Shown: positions 42,594-51,849 of the stretch, piece by piece
How positions within the stretch are numbered: the first letter of the stretch is position 1
Layout: each line of letters starts with the position of its first letter
NCBI RefSeq assembly: GCF_013372265.1
Contig: NZ_CP054051.1
Span: forward strand, 1,252,587-1,316,586
Source: Aliarcobacter cibarius
GTDB taxonomy: Bacteria > Campylobacterota > Campylobacteria > Campylobacterales > Arcobacteraceae
DNA length: 64,000 nt
Reading direction: 5' to 3'
Made by a program: the position numbers and the translations under genes
The notes under the pieces: model-generated
What the model was told of the DNA's origin: nothing
Databases searched by the model: none
What the model saw: only the letters and a program-made list of their open reading frames with translations

Positions 42594-43825
42594 TGAAAAA
42601 CAATCTTTATTATCCTTTTGTATCTCTAAGTGATGAAGATATTTTTACAGAAATAAAAAAAGAGAGAGAAGATATTGGATATTACTCTTTACCATATGTT
42701 GACACTTCAGTTATAAAATCAAGACTTGATAATCTTGATTTTAAACAAAAACAAATAGCAATTATTGGTATTGGTGGAAGTACTTTAGGAACTTATGCAA
42801 TCTATAATTTTCTAAAATATAACAAACAAAGAAATAAAACTCTAAAAAAAGAGCTTTTTTTCTTTGAAAGTACAGATCCAATAAATTTAAATGGAACAAT
42901 AGCTCAATTAAATCTTGAAGATACTTTATTTATAGTTATTTCAAAATCAGGAACAACTATTGAAACTATCTCTATTTTTAAATATTTAAGTTCTATTGTA
43001 AAAATGAATAGTCAAAATCTTTTAGTTATTACTGAAGATGATAGTAAATTAAACTCTTTTGCTGCTGCAAATGGAATTTCTACATTTGAAATACCAAAAA
43101 ATGTTGGTGGAAGATTCTCTGTACTATCAAATGTAGGATTAGTGCCTTTATATTTAGCTGGTTTTGATATTGATGAACTTTTAAAAGGTGCTAGAAAAAT
43201 ATCAACTTCATTTTTTGAACAAAATGAGTTATATAATCAACTTCTTAAAAAAGCAAGAACTTATTATGAATATAAAGATGTTTATAATATAAATGCAATT
43301 TTCTCTTACTCTCAACTTCTTGAAGGTTTCAATAAATGGTATATTCAACTTTGGGGTGAAAGTTTAGGAAAAATTGATGCAAATAATACAAATCAAGGTT
43401 TAACTCCTATTGGACTTTTAGGACCAGTTGATCAACACTCATTTTTACAATTAATTGTTGAAGGAAAAAGAGATAAAACTGTAACATTTATTAAAATTAA
43501 AGATTTTAAAGATGATACAAAAATTGCTCCAATAACTCTTGAAGGACTAGAAGATTTAGACTATATAAATGGACTGAATTTTAAAGAATTGATTAACCTT
43601 CAAGCAGATGCAACAATAGCATCAGTAAAAGAGTATAAAAAAGATATTCCTATAGATTTAATAGAGATAGAAGAAATCAGTGAATTTGAAATAGGCAAAT
43701 TGTTATTTTACTATGAATTATTAACTTCTATTGTAGGAAAATTCCTAAGAATAAATACTTATGATCAACCAGGTGTTGAAGGTGGAAAGATTATTCTAAA
43801 AGAGATGTTGAAAAAGAAAAACTAG
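42593..43825 (+). CDS. pgi: Pgi, glucose-6-phosphate isomerase
   Basis: A 410-residue isomerase, the short form common in Campylobacterota. It shows IIGIGGSTLGTYAIY, the SIS-fold ISKSGTTIETISI and GGRFSVLSNVG, with QGLTPIGLLGPVDQHSFLQL near the active site and EGGKIILKEML at the end. It acts in gluconeogenesis, linking fructose 6-phosphate with the mutase and galU upstream. Confidence 0.94.
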   Translation: MKNNLYYPFVSLSDEDIFTEIKKEREDIGYYSLPYVDTSVIKSRLDNLDFKQKQIAIIGIGGSTLGTYAIYNFLKYNKQRNKTLKKELFFFESTDPINLNGTIAQLNLEDTLFIVISKSGTTIETISIFKYLSSIVKMNSQNLLVITEDDSKLNSFAAANGISTFEIPKNVGGRFSVLSNVGLVPLYLAGFDIDELLKGARKISTSFFEQNELYNQLLKKARTYYEYKDVYNINAIFSYSQLLEGFNKWYIQLWGESLGKIDANNTNQGLTPIGLLGPVDQHSFLQLIVEGKRDKTVTFIKIKDFKDDTKIAPITLEGLEDLDYINGLNFKELINLQADATIASVKEYKKDIPIDLIEIEEISEFEIGKLLFYYELLTSIVGKFLRINTYDQPGVEGGKIILKEMLKKKN

Positions 43826-43829
43826 AATA

Positions 43830-44741
43830 ATGGAACAGATTTTTTCTAGTTTAATTCCAATTTTTTCGCTTATTGTGATGGGATACTTATTTAAAAAAAT
43901 AAGTTTTCCTTCCAATGATTTTTGGCCTATGGCTGATAAGCTTACATATTATATTTTAATGCCTGCTCTTTTAATTTTTACACTTTCAAAAGCAAAACTT
44001 GATTCAAATAGTGTAGATTTAGTTTTAGTTTCTATTTTTGCAATATTTCTTACAATGTTTTTTTTAATTATTTTTAATAAAATTAGCCCTACTTTAAATA
44101 ACTCTTTTACATCAGTTGTTCAAGGTGGAATTAGATTTAATACCTATGTTTTTTTAGCTTTAAGTAGTTCTTTGTTTGGAGAAAAAGGTCTAATTTTTTC
44201 AGCTATTATAATAACTTTTGCGATTCCCATTTTAAATATTTTTTGTATTACAATTTTTGCTATTTATTCAGAAAATAGTAAAATTAGTTTTTCATATATT
44301 TTAAAATCTATTTTTAAAAATCCTTTAATAATCTCTTGTATTATTGGTGCTATGATAAATATTTCAACTATACAAATTCCAGTAAGTATAGAAAATCTTT
44401 TAAAAATTTTAAGTGGTGCAGCTTTACCTTTAGGATTAATTTCTATAGGTTATAATCTGGTTATAAAAGAGATAAATAGCGGTAAAAAAGATATTATATT
44501 AAGTTCTTTTGCTAAATTTTTACTTCTTCCTTTTTTTATTTATTTCATAGGTAAAATGTTTGAATTAGAAGAAGTTATGATTTCAATACTTGTTCTTTTT
44601 GCAATAATGCCAACGGCACCAACTTCGTTTATTTTAGCACGTCAGTTAAATGGTAACTTATCACTTATGACAAGTATTATTACTGTACAAACAATTTTAG
44701 CAGTCCCTATTCTAATATTTTATATAAAATATTTAATTTAA
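43830..44741 (+). CDS. AEC-family auxin efflux-like permease
   Basis: A 303-residue membrane protein with about ten hydrophobic spans and the PIN/AEC family pattern: YILMPALLIFTLSK early and SGAALPLGLISIGYNL in the second half, then MPTAPTSFILARQLNG. Family members move organic acids or sulfur compounds; the substrate is unknown here. It follows pgi by four bases. Its 3' end overlaps the convergent TSUP gene by four bases. Confidence 0.87.
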   Translation: MEQIFSSLIPIFSLIVMGYLFKKISFPSNDFWPMADKLTYYILMPALLIFTLSKAKLDSNSVDLVLVSIFAIFLTMFFLIIFNKISPTLNNSFTSVVQGGIRFNTYVFLALSSSLFGEKGLIFSAIIITFAIPILNIFCITIFAIYSENSKISFSYILKSIFKNPLIISCIIGAMINISTIQIPVSIENLLKILSGAALPLGLISIGYNLVIKEINSGKKDIILSSFAKFLLLPFFIYFIGKMFELEEVMISILVLFAIMPTAPTSFILARQLNGNLSLMTSIITVQTILAVPILIFYIKYLI

Positions 44742-45463
44742 AAAATATTTTTTATAATTACTTGAAAAATTAAATTTATTGCTAAAAATGTAAGCATAAT
44801 TTTTAAGATAATTGCAAATTTTTTACCATCAATTCTATTTCTTAGTTTTGTACCAACATAACTTCCTAAAATAGCCCCAAAAATCATACAAACAATGATT
44901 CCAATATAATCAAAGAATAAAAATCCAAAATATATAAATACTACAATCTTCAAAAAATGTGTGATGCTCATAAGAAGAGCTCCTGTTGCAACAACTTTAT
45001 CTTTGTTTTTAAAATCTTTGAATAAAAGTGTCATTGTAAGAGGACCAGTCGCTCCAACTACCATTGATAAACCTGTTTGAAAAAAACCTGCAATGTAATA
45101 ATTTTCATATTTTTTTATCTTTTCATTAAATTTTTCACTCCATAAAGATAATAAAATATAAATACCTATAAATAAAGGTACATAATCAAGAGAAATTAAA
45201 GATAAAATTCCTGCAAAAAAAACTATACCCAAAATAGAACCTAATAAAAATTTTGGAACAACACTAAATTCAATATCTTTATAACCAAAATAGGCACGAC
45301 TTAAATTACTTGAAACTTGAGTAAGACCATGAATTGGTATTAATGCATTTGTTGCTAAAAATGATGGTAAAATTGCAATTAACATCATACCTCCACCTAT
45401 TCCAACAATCGCAGCTACAACAGATGTAAAAAAAGTAAGAAATCCTAAAAAGAGCTCTTCCAT
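44738..45463 (-). CDS. TSUP (TauE/SafE) family transporter
   Basis: A 241-residue polytopic protein. Each half contains the family glycine pattern: VVAAIVGIGGGMMLIAIL near the start and GLSMVVGATGPLTMTLLF in the middle. TSUP proteins export sulfite or import or export organosulfur anions; specificity is not evident. It is monocistronic and convergent with the AEC permease gene. Confidence 0.88.
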   Translation of the reverse strand: MEELFLGFLTFFTSVVAAIVGIGGGMMLIAILPSFLATNALIPIHGLTQVSSNLSRAYFGYKDIEFSVVPKFLLGSILGIVFFAGILSLISLDYVPLFIGIYILLSLWSEKFNEKIKKYENYYIAGFFQTGLSMVVGATGPLTMTLLFKDFKNKDKVVATGALLMSITHFLKIVVFIYFGFLFFDYIGIIVCMIFGAILGSYVGTKLRNRIDGKKFAIILKIMLTFLAINLIFQVIIKNIF

Positions 45464-45556
45464 AAAAATCCTAAACTAAAATTAAAGAAAAATACCAAAT
45501 AAAGCCTTTATTATTAAAGTTTAAATATAATTTATTTTTAAAAAAAAGGAATAATT

Positions 45557-45802
45557 ATGAAAAAAATACTAATCGTAACATTTATTTTTACAAATTTTTT
45601 ATTTGCAAACTATAACTATACAAGTGAGAATAGTGGCAAAATAGATATGCATGGTGGAAAAGGTGAAAATTTATTAAATAAAAATAATTCACTATCAAAT
45701 AAAAATTTAAACAATATTGGAATTGTAAAACCAACGCCTCCAAAAGCTCCTGAAAAATTAATAAAAGAAGAGAAAAAAGAGAATAAGGAAAATAAAAAAT
45801 GA
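45557..45802 (+). CDS. Small secreted Lys-rich protein with MHGGKGE motif
   Basis: An 81-residue product with a clear signal peptide (MKKILIVTFIFTNFLFAN) and a short polar mature part. GKIDMHGGKGENLL is followed by Asn-rich, Pro-rich and finally Lys/Glu-rich tail segments. AAAGGAATAATT precedes the ATG. The stop overlaps the xth start (ATGA). I do not recognise a function; similar short periplasmic proteins with a DMHGG-type motif occur in Arcobacter relatives as far as I recall. Confidence 0.68.
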   Translation: MKKILIVTFIFTNFLFANYNYTSENSGKIDMHGGKGENLLNKNNSLSNKNLNNIGIVKPTPPKAPEKLIKEEKKENKENKK

Positions 45803-46584
45803 GAAGATATAAATTTATATCTTGGAATGTAAATGGAGTAAGGGCCGTTGATAAAAAAAACGCTTTAAAATGGGTTGATGATTTTAATATTGATATTTTA
45901 GCTATTCAAGAAACTAAATCACAAAACACACAAATTCCTAAAACTATATTTCAAAAAGAGTTTGCTCATATTATAGCAAGTGAATCAAAAATAAAAGGAA
46001 GAAGTGGAACAGCACTTTTTACTGATATAAAACCGCATTTTGAATGTATTTGTCCTAGTGTAGATATTTTAGATGAAGGAAGAATAAATGAAATTCATTT
46101 TACTTTAGGAGATAAAGATATAGCATTTTTTAATATTTATTTCCCAAATGGACAAAGTTCTCAAGAAAGATTAAATTATAAAATGGAGTTTTATGATAGA
46201 TTTTTAGAACATTGTAAAAATCTAAAAATACAAAACAAATCAATAATTGTTTGTGGAGATGTAAATACGGCTCATACTGAAATTGATATTGCTCGTCCTA
46301 AAGCAAATGAAAATACTAGTGGATTTTTAAAAATGGAAAGGGATTGGATTACAAAATTCTTGGATCATGGATTTATTGATAGTTTTAGATTAATAAATGG
46401 TGATATAAAAGACAAATATTCTTGGTGGAGTTATAGAGCAAATGCAAGAGAAAATAATGTTGGCTGGAGAATAGACTATTTTTATATAAGTGATGATTTA
46501 AAAGATTTTGTAAAAGATGCTTATATTTTAGCTGATATTCATGGAAGTGATCACTGTCCTATTGCTCTAGAAATAGAAATTTAA
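45799..46584 (+). CDS. xth: Exodeoxyribonuclease III (AP endonuclease)
   Basis: A 261-residue enzyme of the EEP nuclease fold for base-excision repair. It has SWNVNGVRAVDKK, the metal Glu in AIQETKSQ, the GDVNTAHTEIDIARP segment and the catalytic end GSDHCPIALE. The length is normal. It is translationally coupled to the small secreted-protein gene before it, and a palindromic terminator follows. Confidence 0.95.
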   Translation: MRRYKFISWNVNGVRAVDKKNALKWVDDFNIDILAIQETKSQNTQIPKTIFQKEFAHIIASESKIKGRSGTALFTDIKPHFECICPSVDILDEGRINEIHFTLGDKDIAFFNIYFPNGQSSQERLNYKMEFYDRFLEHCKNLKIQNKSIIVCGDVNTAHTEIDIARPKANENTSGFLKMERDWITKFLDHGFIDSFRLINGDIKDKYSWWSYRANARENNVGWRIDYFYISDDLKDFVKDAYILADIHGSDHCPIALEIEI

Positions 46585-46591
46585 GTAAAAA

Positions 46592-46613
46592 TAATAGTGG
46601 AATTCCACTATTA
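46592..46613. terminator. Palindromic terminator between xth and cmoB
   Basis: A perfect 22-bp palindrome (TAATAGTGGAA and its complement) lies between convergent genes and covers the cmoB stop. A short A/T tract follows on each side. Confidence 0.65.
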
Positions 46614-47525
46614 CAAAATTTTTCTAGCTTTTATATAAACTCTTTTAGGTGCTGGATATCCTTCAACAGTTTTTGAATTATCATTTGGGTCTAGAAAGTT
46701 TTCTAAACTCTCATCAAAAGACCAAAATGTCGCTCTTTGCTCATCTGTTGTTGTCACAACAGTAGCTAAAACTTCAATATTTTCAAAACCTGCTCTAATT
46801 AGCCAGTTTTTTAAAGCTGGAATTGTTGGTATAAAATAGATATTTGGAATTTTAGAGTATCTTTGATTTGGAGTTAAACAAATTTCATCTTCACCATCTA
46901 TCATAAAAGTATCAATAATAATTTCACCTTTACTATTTAATCCTCGTGCTAACGATTTTAAAGTTCCAACAGGATCAGCTCTATGATATAAAACTCCAAG
47001 CATAAATATAAAATCAAATTTATGATTATAAAACTCTAAATGTTCAACACCTAACATTTCATAAACAATATCAGATTTAACAAAGTGATTTACAAATTCA
47101 AATTGATGAAGAGTCAAAGGTGAAGGGTCAAATCCTACTAATCTTTTTGGTTTATCTTCAAGCATTCTAAACATGTAATAACCATTGTTACATCCAATAT
47201 CTGCAACAATTTTATTTTTTAAATTAAAATGTGGTCTTAACAAATTATATTTTAAATTACTTTGCCATTCACTATCAATTTCTAAATCAAAAATCTTAAA
47301 AGGTCCCTTTCTCCAAGGAATAAGAGTTCTTGCAGTTTCAACTATGATTTCATATTCATCTTGTGTTAAATCTTCTTTTTTTCCAACACTAAACCAGTCA
47401 CCATAATCTATAAACAAATCGTTTTTTTCAATTTTTTGTGCATTTTGAAGCTTTTTATACCAAGGTTCAACATTTTTCCAAGATCTGCACTCATCTTTTT
47501 TCTTTTTAAGTTCTTCTAAATTCAT
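46611..47525 (-). CDS. cmoB: CmoB, tRNA U34 carboxymethyltransferase
   Basis: Transfers the carboxymethyl group of carboxy-SAM to 5-hydroxyuridine at tRNA position 34. The SAM-binding fold shows VADIGCNNGYYMFRM and GFDPSPLTLHQFE. RKGPFKIFDLEIDSEWQSNLK is a family marker. MLGVLYHRADPVGTLKSL follows. I prefer the start MNLEELKKK. In-frame ATGs at 47549 and 47582 add an odd hydrophobic head, and none has a convincing ribosome site. Confidence 0.9.
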   Translation of the reverse strand: MNLEELKKKKDECRSWKNVEPWYKKLQNAQKIEKNDLFIDYGDWFSVGKKEDLTQDEYEIIVETARTLIPWRKGPFKIFDLEIDSEWQSNLKYNLLRPHFNLKNKIVADIGCNNGYYMFRMLEDKPKRLVGFDPSPLTLHQFEFVNHFVKSDIVYEMLGVEHLEFYNHKFDFIFMLGVLYHRADPVGTLKSLARGLNSKGEIIIDTFMIDGEDEICLTPNQRYSKIPNIYFIPTIPALKNWLIRAGFENIEVLATVVTTTDEQRATFWSFDESLENFLDPNDNSKTVEGYPAPKRVYIKARKIL

Positions 47526-47681
47526 AGATGCAATTATAGAAGAAATCATCTTAATTCGAAGGTTATAGTACCTATATCTCATGATTTTTAAATAAGATAT
47601 GCTAGAATACGCACCCTTATTAACTAAATGTTAACAAGAAAGCTATAAAATCCCTTGAAAAAACTTATATAAAGGACTATT

Positions 47682-50432
47682 TTGAATTTTAAAAGTATTT
47701 TGTTCTCTTTTAAAACAACTCTTGTATTATTAGCTATTTTAGCTATTGGGGCTGGAGTTGCTACGTTTATAGAAAATGATTTCGGAACTTCTTCCGCAAG
47801 AGTTTTAGTCTATAACAACATTTGGTATGAAATTGTAATGGTTTTAACAACTATTAATCTTATTGGAATAATTTATAAATTTAAAATGTGGAAAAATTTA
47901 CCAAGATTTTTATTCCATTTTTCATTTGTAGTAATTTTAATAGGAGCAATAATAACAAGATATGTAGGTTATGAAGGTATTATGCAAATACCAGAAGGAG
48001 TAACTACAAATAAAATGATATCATTGGAGCCTTATTTACAAGTAACTGTAAAAGATGGTGATAAAATAGTTTCTCACAATGAATATCAAAAAGAGTTTAC
48101 CTCTTTAGTTCCTTCATTAAATAATTTTTCTTATACAAATAAGTTCGATAATAACAGCTTAACAATCTCTTATAAAGATTTTATGTTTGCAAAAAAAGAA
48201 AAAGCAATGATGGGTCTTTTAACTGTTGATGTAACATTTAATGATAAAAAAGAGAGTGTTAGATTACCTGGATTAAGAGGTCAATTAGGAGTTCCAAAAG
48301 AACTTAAGTTTGATAATTATACTGTTTTATTAGAGTATGGTTCAAGATATTTAGATTTACCTTTTTCTATTAGATTAAATGAATTCCAATTAGAAAGATA
48401 TCCTGGTAGTATGAGTCCTTCATCATATGCATCTGAAATTACAGTAATAAAAGATGATAAAACTTATGATTACAGAATTTTTATGAATAGAACTTTAGGT
48501 GAAGGTAACTTCTTATTTTTCCAAAGTTCATATTTCCCTGATGAGACTGGAACTATATTATCTGTAAATAATGACCCAGGTAAATGGCCTACATATCTTG
48601 GATATTTTCTATTAACTCTTGGATTATTTTTAAATTTCTTTGACAAAAAATCAAGATTTAGAAAATTAACAAACTATGTTAGCAACAAAAATTTAGCTAT
48701 GTTTATTTTAACAATTGCTTTACTTTCAAATTCAAACTTAAATGCAAATGAACAAAAAGTAACTGAACCATCTGTTAATAAAGTTGAGCAAACAGTTCAA
48801 TATTTAAATAAATTAAAAGATGAATCAAAAGTAACAGCTGATAAATTTGGGCACTTAGTAGTTCAAAGTAATGGTGGAAGAATGAAACCTCTTGCAACAT
48901 TAAATAGAGAAATTGTTCAAAAACTAAGTGGAAAATCTACTTTTTTAGGAATGGATGCAAATCAAATTATTTTAGGAATGTTATCAAATCCTGATGTTTG
49001 GAAAGATGTAAAAATTATAAAAATCCAAACTCCAAAATTAAAAAAATTCTTAAATATTCCAGCTGAAGAAAAATATATATCTTTCTCTGAAGCTTTCAAT
49101 GAAAAAGGTGAGTATCTTTTAGCTGCTGAAACAGAAAAAGCTCTTCAAACAAAACCTATTGAAAGAGGAACTTATGAAAAAGACATTATTAAAACTGATG
49201 AAAAGCTAAATATTATTTATTCAGTATTTAATGGTGCCTTATTAAATATTTTCCCAAAAGTTTATGATCAAAAAAGCGCTGATGATAACTTTAAATGGTA
49301 CTCTCCATTAGAAGCTATGCAAAGTTTTACAGGACAAAATCAAGCAGCAATTCAAAGTGTAATAAAAGGTCTTATGACTGCTTTAGCTGAAAATAACTGG
49401 GAAGCTGCAAATAATTTTATAGATATGACTTCTTTATATCAAGATAAAGTAGGAACAGATATAAAACCTTCTAAAGAAAAAGTAAATGCAGAGATAATTT
49501 TCAATAAATTAGATATTTTCTTTAATCTTACATTAGCTTATGTACTTTTAGGATTTATTATGGTTGTTTTAGCATTTGTTATAATCTTTAAACAAGATTT
49601 CAAACCAGCAAAAACAACAAAATTAATATTTATTGTTTTATCTTTACTATTTATGATTCAAACATTTGGTATGGGATATAGATGGTATCTTTCAGGACAT
49701 GCTCCATGGAGTGATATCTATGAAACTTTAATTTATATATCATGGTCAGCTGTTTTTGCAGGAGTTATCTTCTTTAGAAACTCTTTACTTGCACTTGGTG
49801 CTGCAACAATAATTGCTGGAATTTTTATGTTTACAGCACATTTAACAGATGTTGATCCACAAATTACAAATTTAGTTCCTGTTCTTAAATCTTATTGGTT
49901 AACTATTCATGTTTCAATACTTACAGCATCTTATGGATTCTTTGGACTTAGTGCAATATTAGGTTTCTTAACTTTGATTATGTTTATCTTTAGAAAAAAT
50001 AGAGCACATTTAGATGATATTATTAAACATGTTAGTGCAGTAAATGAAATTTCATTAATAATTGGATTAGCATTTATTACTATAGGTAACTTCCTTGGTG
50101 GAGTTTGGGCAAATGAATCTTGGGGAAGATACTGGGGATGGGATCCAAAAGAGACATGGGCTTATGTTTCAATAGTAGTTTACGCTTTAGTGTTACACTT
50201 AAGATTTGTAAAATCTCTAAATACTCCTTATGTATTGGCAACAGCTTCTTTATTGGCATTTAGCTCAATTATGATGACTTATTTAGGAGTAAACTTCTAT
50301 CTATCTGGAATGCACTCTTATGCAACAGGAGATCCTGTACCAATTCCAACATGGGCATATGTTACAGTTGCAACTGCGTTTGCGGCTATAATTCTTGCTT
50401 ATAGGAATCGAGATTTAAAAGAAGTTGTTTAA
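47682..50432 (+). CDS. ccsBA: CcsBA, ResB-CcsA fusion for cytochrome c maturation (system II)
   Basis: A 916-residue membrane protein that exports heme and attaches it to CxxCH apocytochromes in the periplasm. The N-terminal third is ResB (TTLVLLAILAIGAGVATFIE, membrane spans and a periplasmic loop). The C-terminal part from about 620 is CcsA with the heme-handling WWD stretch NESWGRYWGWDPKETWAYVS and flanking His residues. The start is TTG with AAAGGAC upstream. The fusion is the normal form in Campylobacterota. Confidence 0.94.
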   Translation: MNFKSILFSFKTTLVLLAILAIGAGVATFIENDFGTSSARVLVYNNIWYEIVMVLTTINLIGIIYKFKMWKNLPRFLFHFSFVVILIGAIITRYVGYEGIMQIPEGVTTNKMISLEPYLQVTVKDGDKIVSHNEYQKEFTSLVPSLNNFSYTNKFDNNSLTISYKDFMFAKKEKAMMGLLTVDVTFNDKKESVRLPGLRGQLGVPKELKFDNYTVLLEYGSRYLDLPFSIRLNEFQLERYPGSMSPSSYASEITVIKDDKTYDYRIFMNRTLGEGNFLFFQSSYFPDETGTILSVNNDPGKWPTYLGYFLLTLGLFLNFFDKKSRFRKLTNYVSNKNLAMFILTIALLSNSNLNANEQKVTEPSVNKVEQTVQYLNKLKDESKVTADKFGHLVVQSNGGRMKPLATLNREIVQKLSGKSTFLGMDANQIILGMLSNPDVWKDVKIIKIQTPKLKKFLNIPAEEKYISFSEAFNEKGEYLLAAETEKALQTKPIERGTYEKDIIKTDEKLNIIYSVFNGALLNIFPKVYDQKSADDNFKWYSPLEAMQSFTGQNQAAIQSVIKGLMTALAENNWEAANNFIDMTSLYQDKVGTDIKPSKEKVNAEIIFNKLDIFFNLTLAYVLLGFIMVVLAFVIIFKQDFKPAKTTKLIFIVLSLLFMIQTFGMGYRWYLSGHAPWSDIYETLIYISWSAVFAGVIFFRNSLLALGAATIIAGIFMFTAHLTDVDPQITNLVPVLKSYWLTIHVSILTASYGFFGLSAILGFLTLIMFIFRKNRAHLDDIIKHVSAVNEISLIIGLAFITIGNFLGGVWANESWGRYWGWDPKETWAYVSIVVYALVLHLRFVKSLNTPYVLATASLLAFSSIMMTYLGVNFYLSGMHSYATGDPVPIPTWAYVTVATAFAAIILAYRNRDLKEVV

Positions 50433-50434
50433 TT

Positions 50435-50462
50435 AAAGGGCTTGATTTTCAGGCCCTTTTTT
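50435..50462 (+). terminator. Intrinsic terminator after ccsBA
   Basis: AAAGGGC (50435-50441) pairs with GCCCTTT (50453-50459). The run of Ts from 50457 to 50462 is the classic U-tract, three bases past the ccsBA stop. Confidence 0.8.
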
Positions 50463-50491
50463 AATTTATAATTATTTTCAAAAGGATAACT

Positions 50492-51781
50492 ATGCCAACA
50501 ATTTTAGATATATTTAAAGATATCACAAAACTTCAAAGATGTTCAGGAAATCACTCAGAATTTATAGCTTATATGCAAAATTTAAGTCAAAAACTAGGTT
50601 ATATCTGTTTAGTTGATGATGTTCATAATATTTTATGTAAAAAAGAAAATAGTAATGCAAAAATAGTATTTCAATCACATTATGACATTGTTTGTTTAAA
50701 AGAAAATTGTGTACCAGAAATTATTGAAGATGAATATAGTTTAAGTGCAAAAGATTCGACTTTAGGGGCAGATAATGGAATCGGTTGTTCTTATATGATT
50801 GCTTTAATGTATGAGAGATTTGATGGTGAATTTTTATTTACAAGCGATGAAGAGATAGGATTAATTGGAGCAAATGGTTTAAATCTTCCTATAAATGCTA
50901 ATTTTATGTTAAATCTTGATAGTGAAGAAGAAGGTGAAATTTGTATAGGCTGTGCAGGTGGAGTTGATATAAAAGCTATATTTAATAACAAAAAAATTGT
51001 TCCAAATATTGATAATTTAGATTTATATGAAATTTCTATTTCAAGTTTACCAGGTGGTCATAGCGGTGTTGATATTGATAAAAATATACCAAATGCTATA
51101 AAACTTTTAATACAAAGTATAAAAGGGTGCGATGGTAAAATACTGGATATTAGTGGTGGTGAAAGAATAAACTCTATTCCTGCGAATGCAAAAGCTATAA
51201 TTGCTACTAAAAAACAACCTAAAAAATTAATTGATAATATGAAAATAGAAAAAATAGATACTAAAAGTGAACATCTATCAATCTATGATGATACTCTTTT
51301 AAATTATCTATACTCTTTTAAAAATGGTGTAAGAGAACTAAATAAAGAATTAAATGTAGTTCAAGATTCAATAAATCTTGCATTAATTAAAACAAATATA
51401 GATGAAATTGTTATTGAATTTAGTGCCAGATCTATGAATAATGAAAATTTAAAAAATTTAAAAGATAGTACAAAATCAGATTTAGAAAAAATTGGTTGTA
51501 ATGTAAATACTTATGGAAAATATCCTGCTTGGAATCCAGATATCAATAGTTTTACAGATACTATTTTAAATATTTATAAAAATATAAATAGTAAAGCTTC
51601 TCTAAGAGCAATTCATGCTGGTTTAGAATGTGCAATTTTTAAAGAAAAATTCCCAAATTTGAAAATAGCTTCTATTGGACCTACAATAAAATATCCCCAT
51701 TCAAAAAAAGAGATTGTATATAAAGATTCAATAAATAATGTTTTTGAAATAGTTAAAATAATTGCATATAATCTAAAATAA
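50492..51781 (+). CDS. pepD: PepD-like aminoacyl-histidine dipeptidase (M20 family)
   Basis: A 429-residue zinc dipeptidase. Metal ligands are visible in FQSHYDIVC (His), STLGADNGIG (Asp), TSDEEIG (Glu-Glu), LDSEEEGE and the late AIHAGLECAIF (His/Glu). It hydrolyses Xaa-His and related dipeptides in the cytoplasm. It is a single gene after the ccsBA terminator. Confidence 0.9.
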   Translation: MPTILDIFKDITKLQRCSGNHSEFIAYMQNLSQKLGYICLVDDVHNILCKKENSNAKIVFQSHYDIVCLKENCVPEIIEDEYSLSAKDSTLGADNGIGCSYMIALMYERFDGEFLFTSDEEIGLIGANGLNLPINANFMLNLDSEEEGEICIGCAGGVDIKAIFNNKKIVPNIDNLDLYEISISSLPGGHSGVDIDKNIPNAIKLLIQSIKGCDGKILDISGGERINSIPANAKAIIATKKQPKKLIDNMKIEKIDTKSEHLSIYDDTLLNYLYSFKNGVRELNKELNVVQDSINLALIKTNIDEIVIEFSARSMNNENLKNLKDSTKSDLEKIGCNVNTYGKYPAWNPDINSFTDTILNIYKNINSKASLRAIHAGLECAIFKEKFPNLKIASIGPTIKYPHSKKEIVYKDSINNVFEIVKIIAYNLK

Positions 51782-51849
51782 TTAAAAATATTTTTTAAGC
51801 TTTTAATTTTAAAATGATATAATTAATATCATTTTAAAAGGGGCTTATT

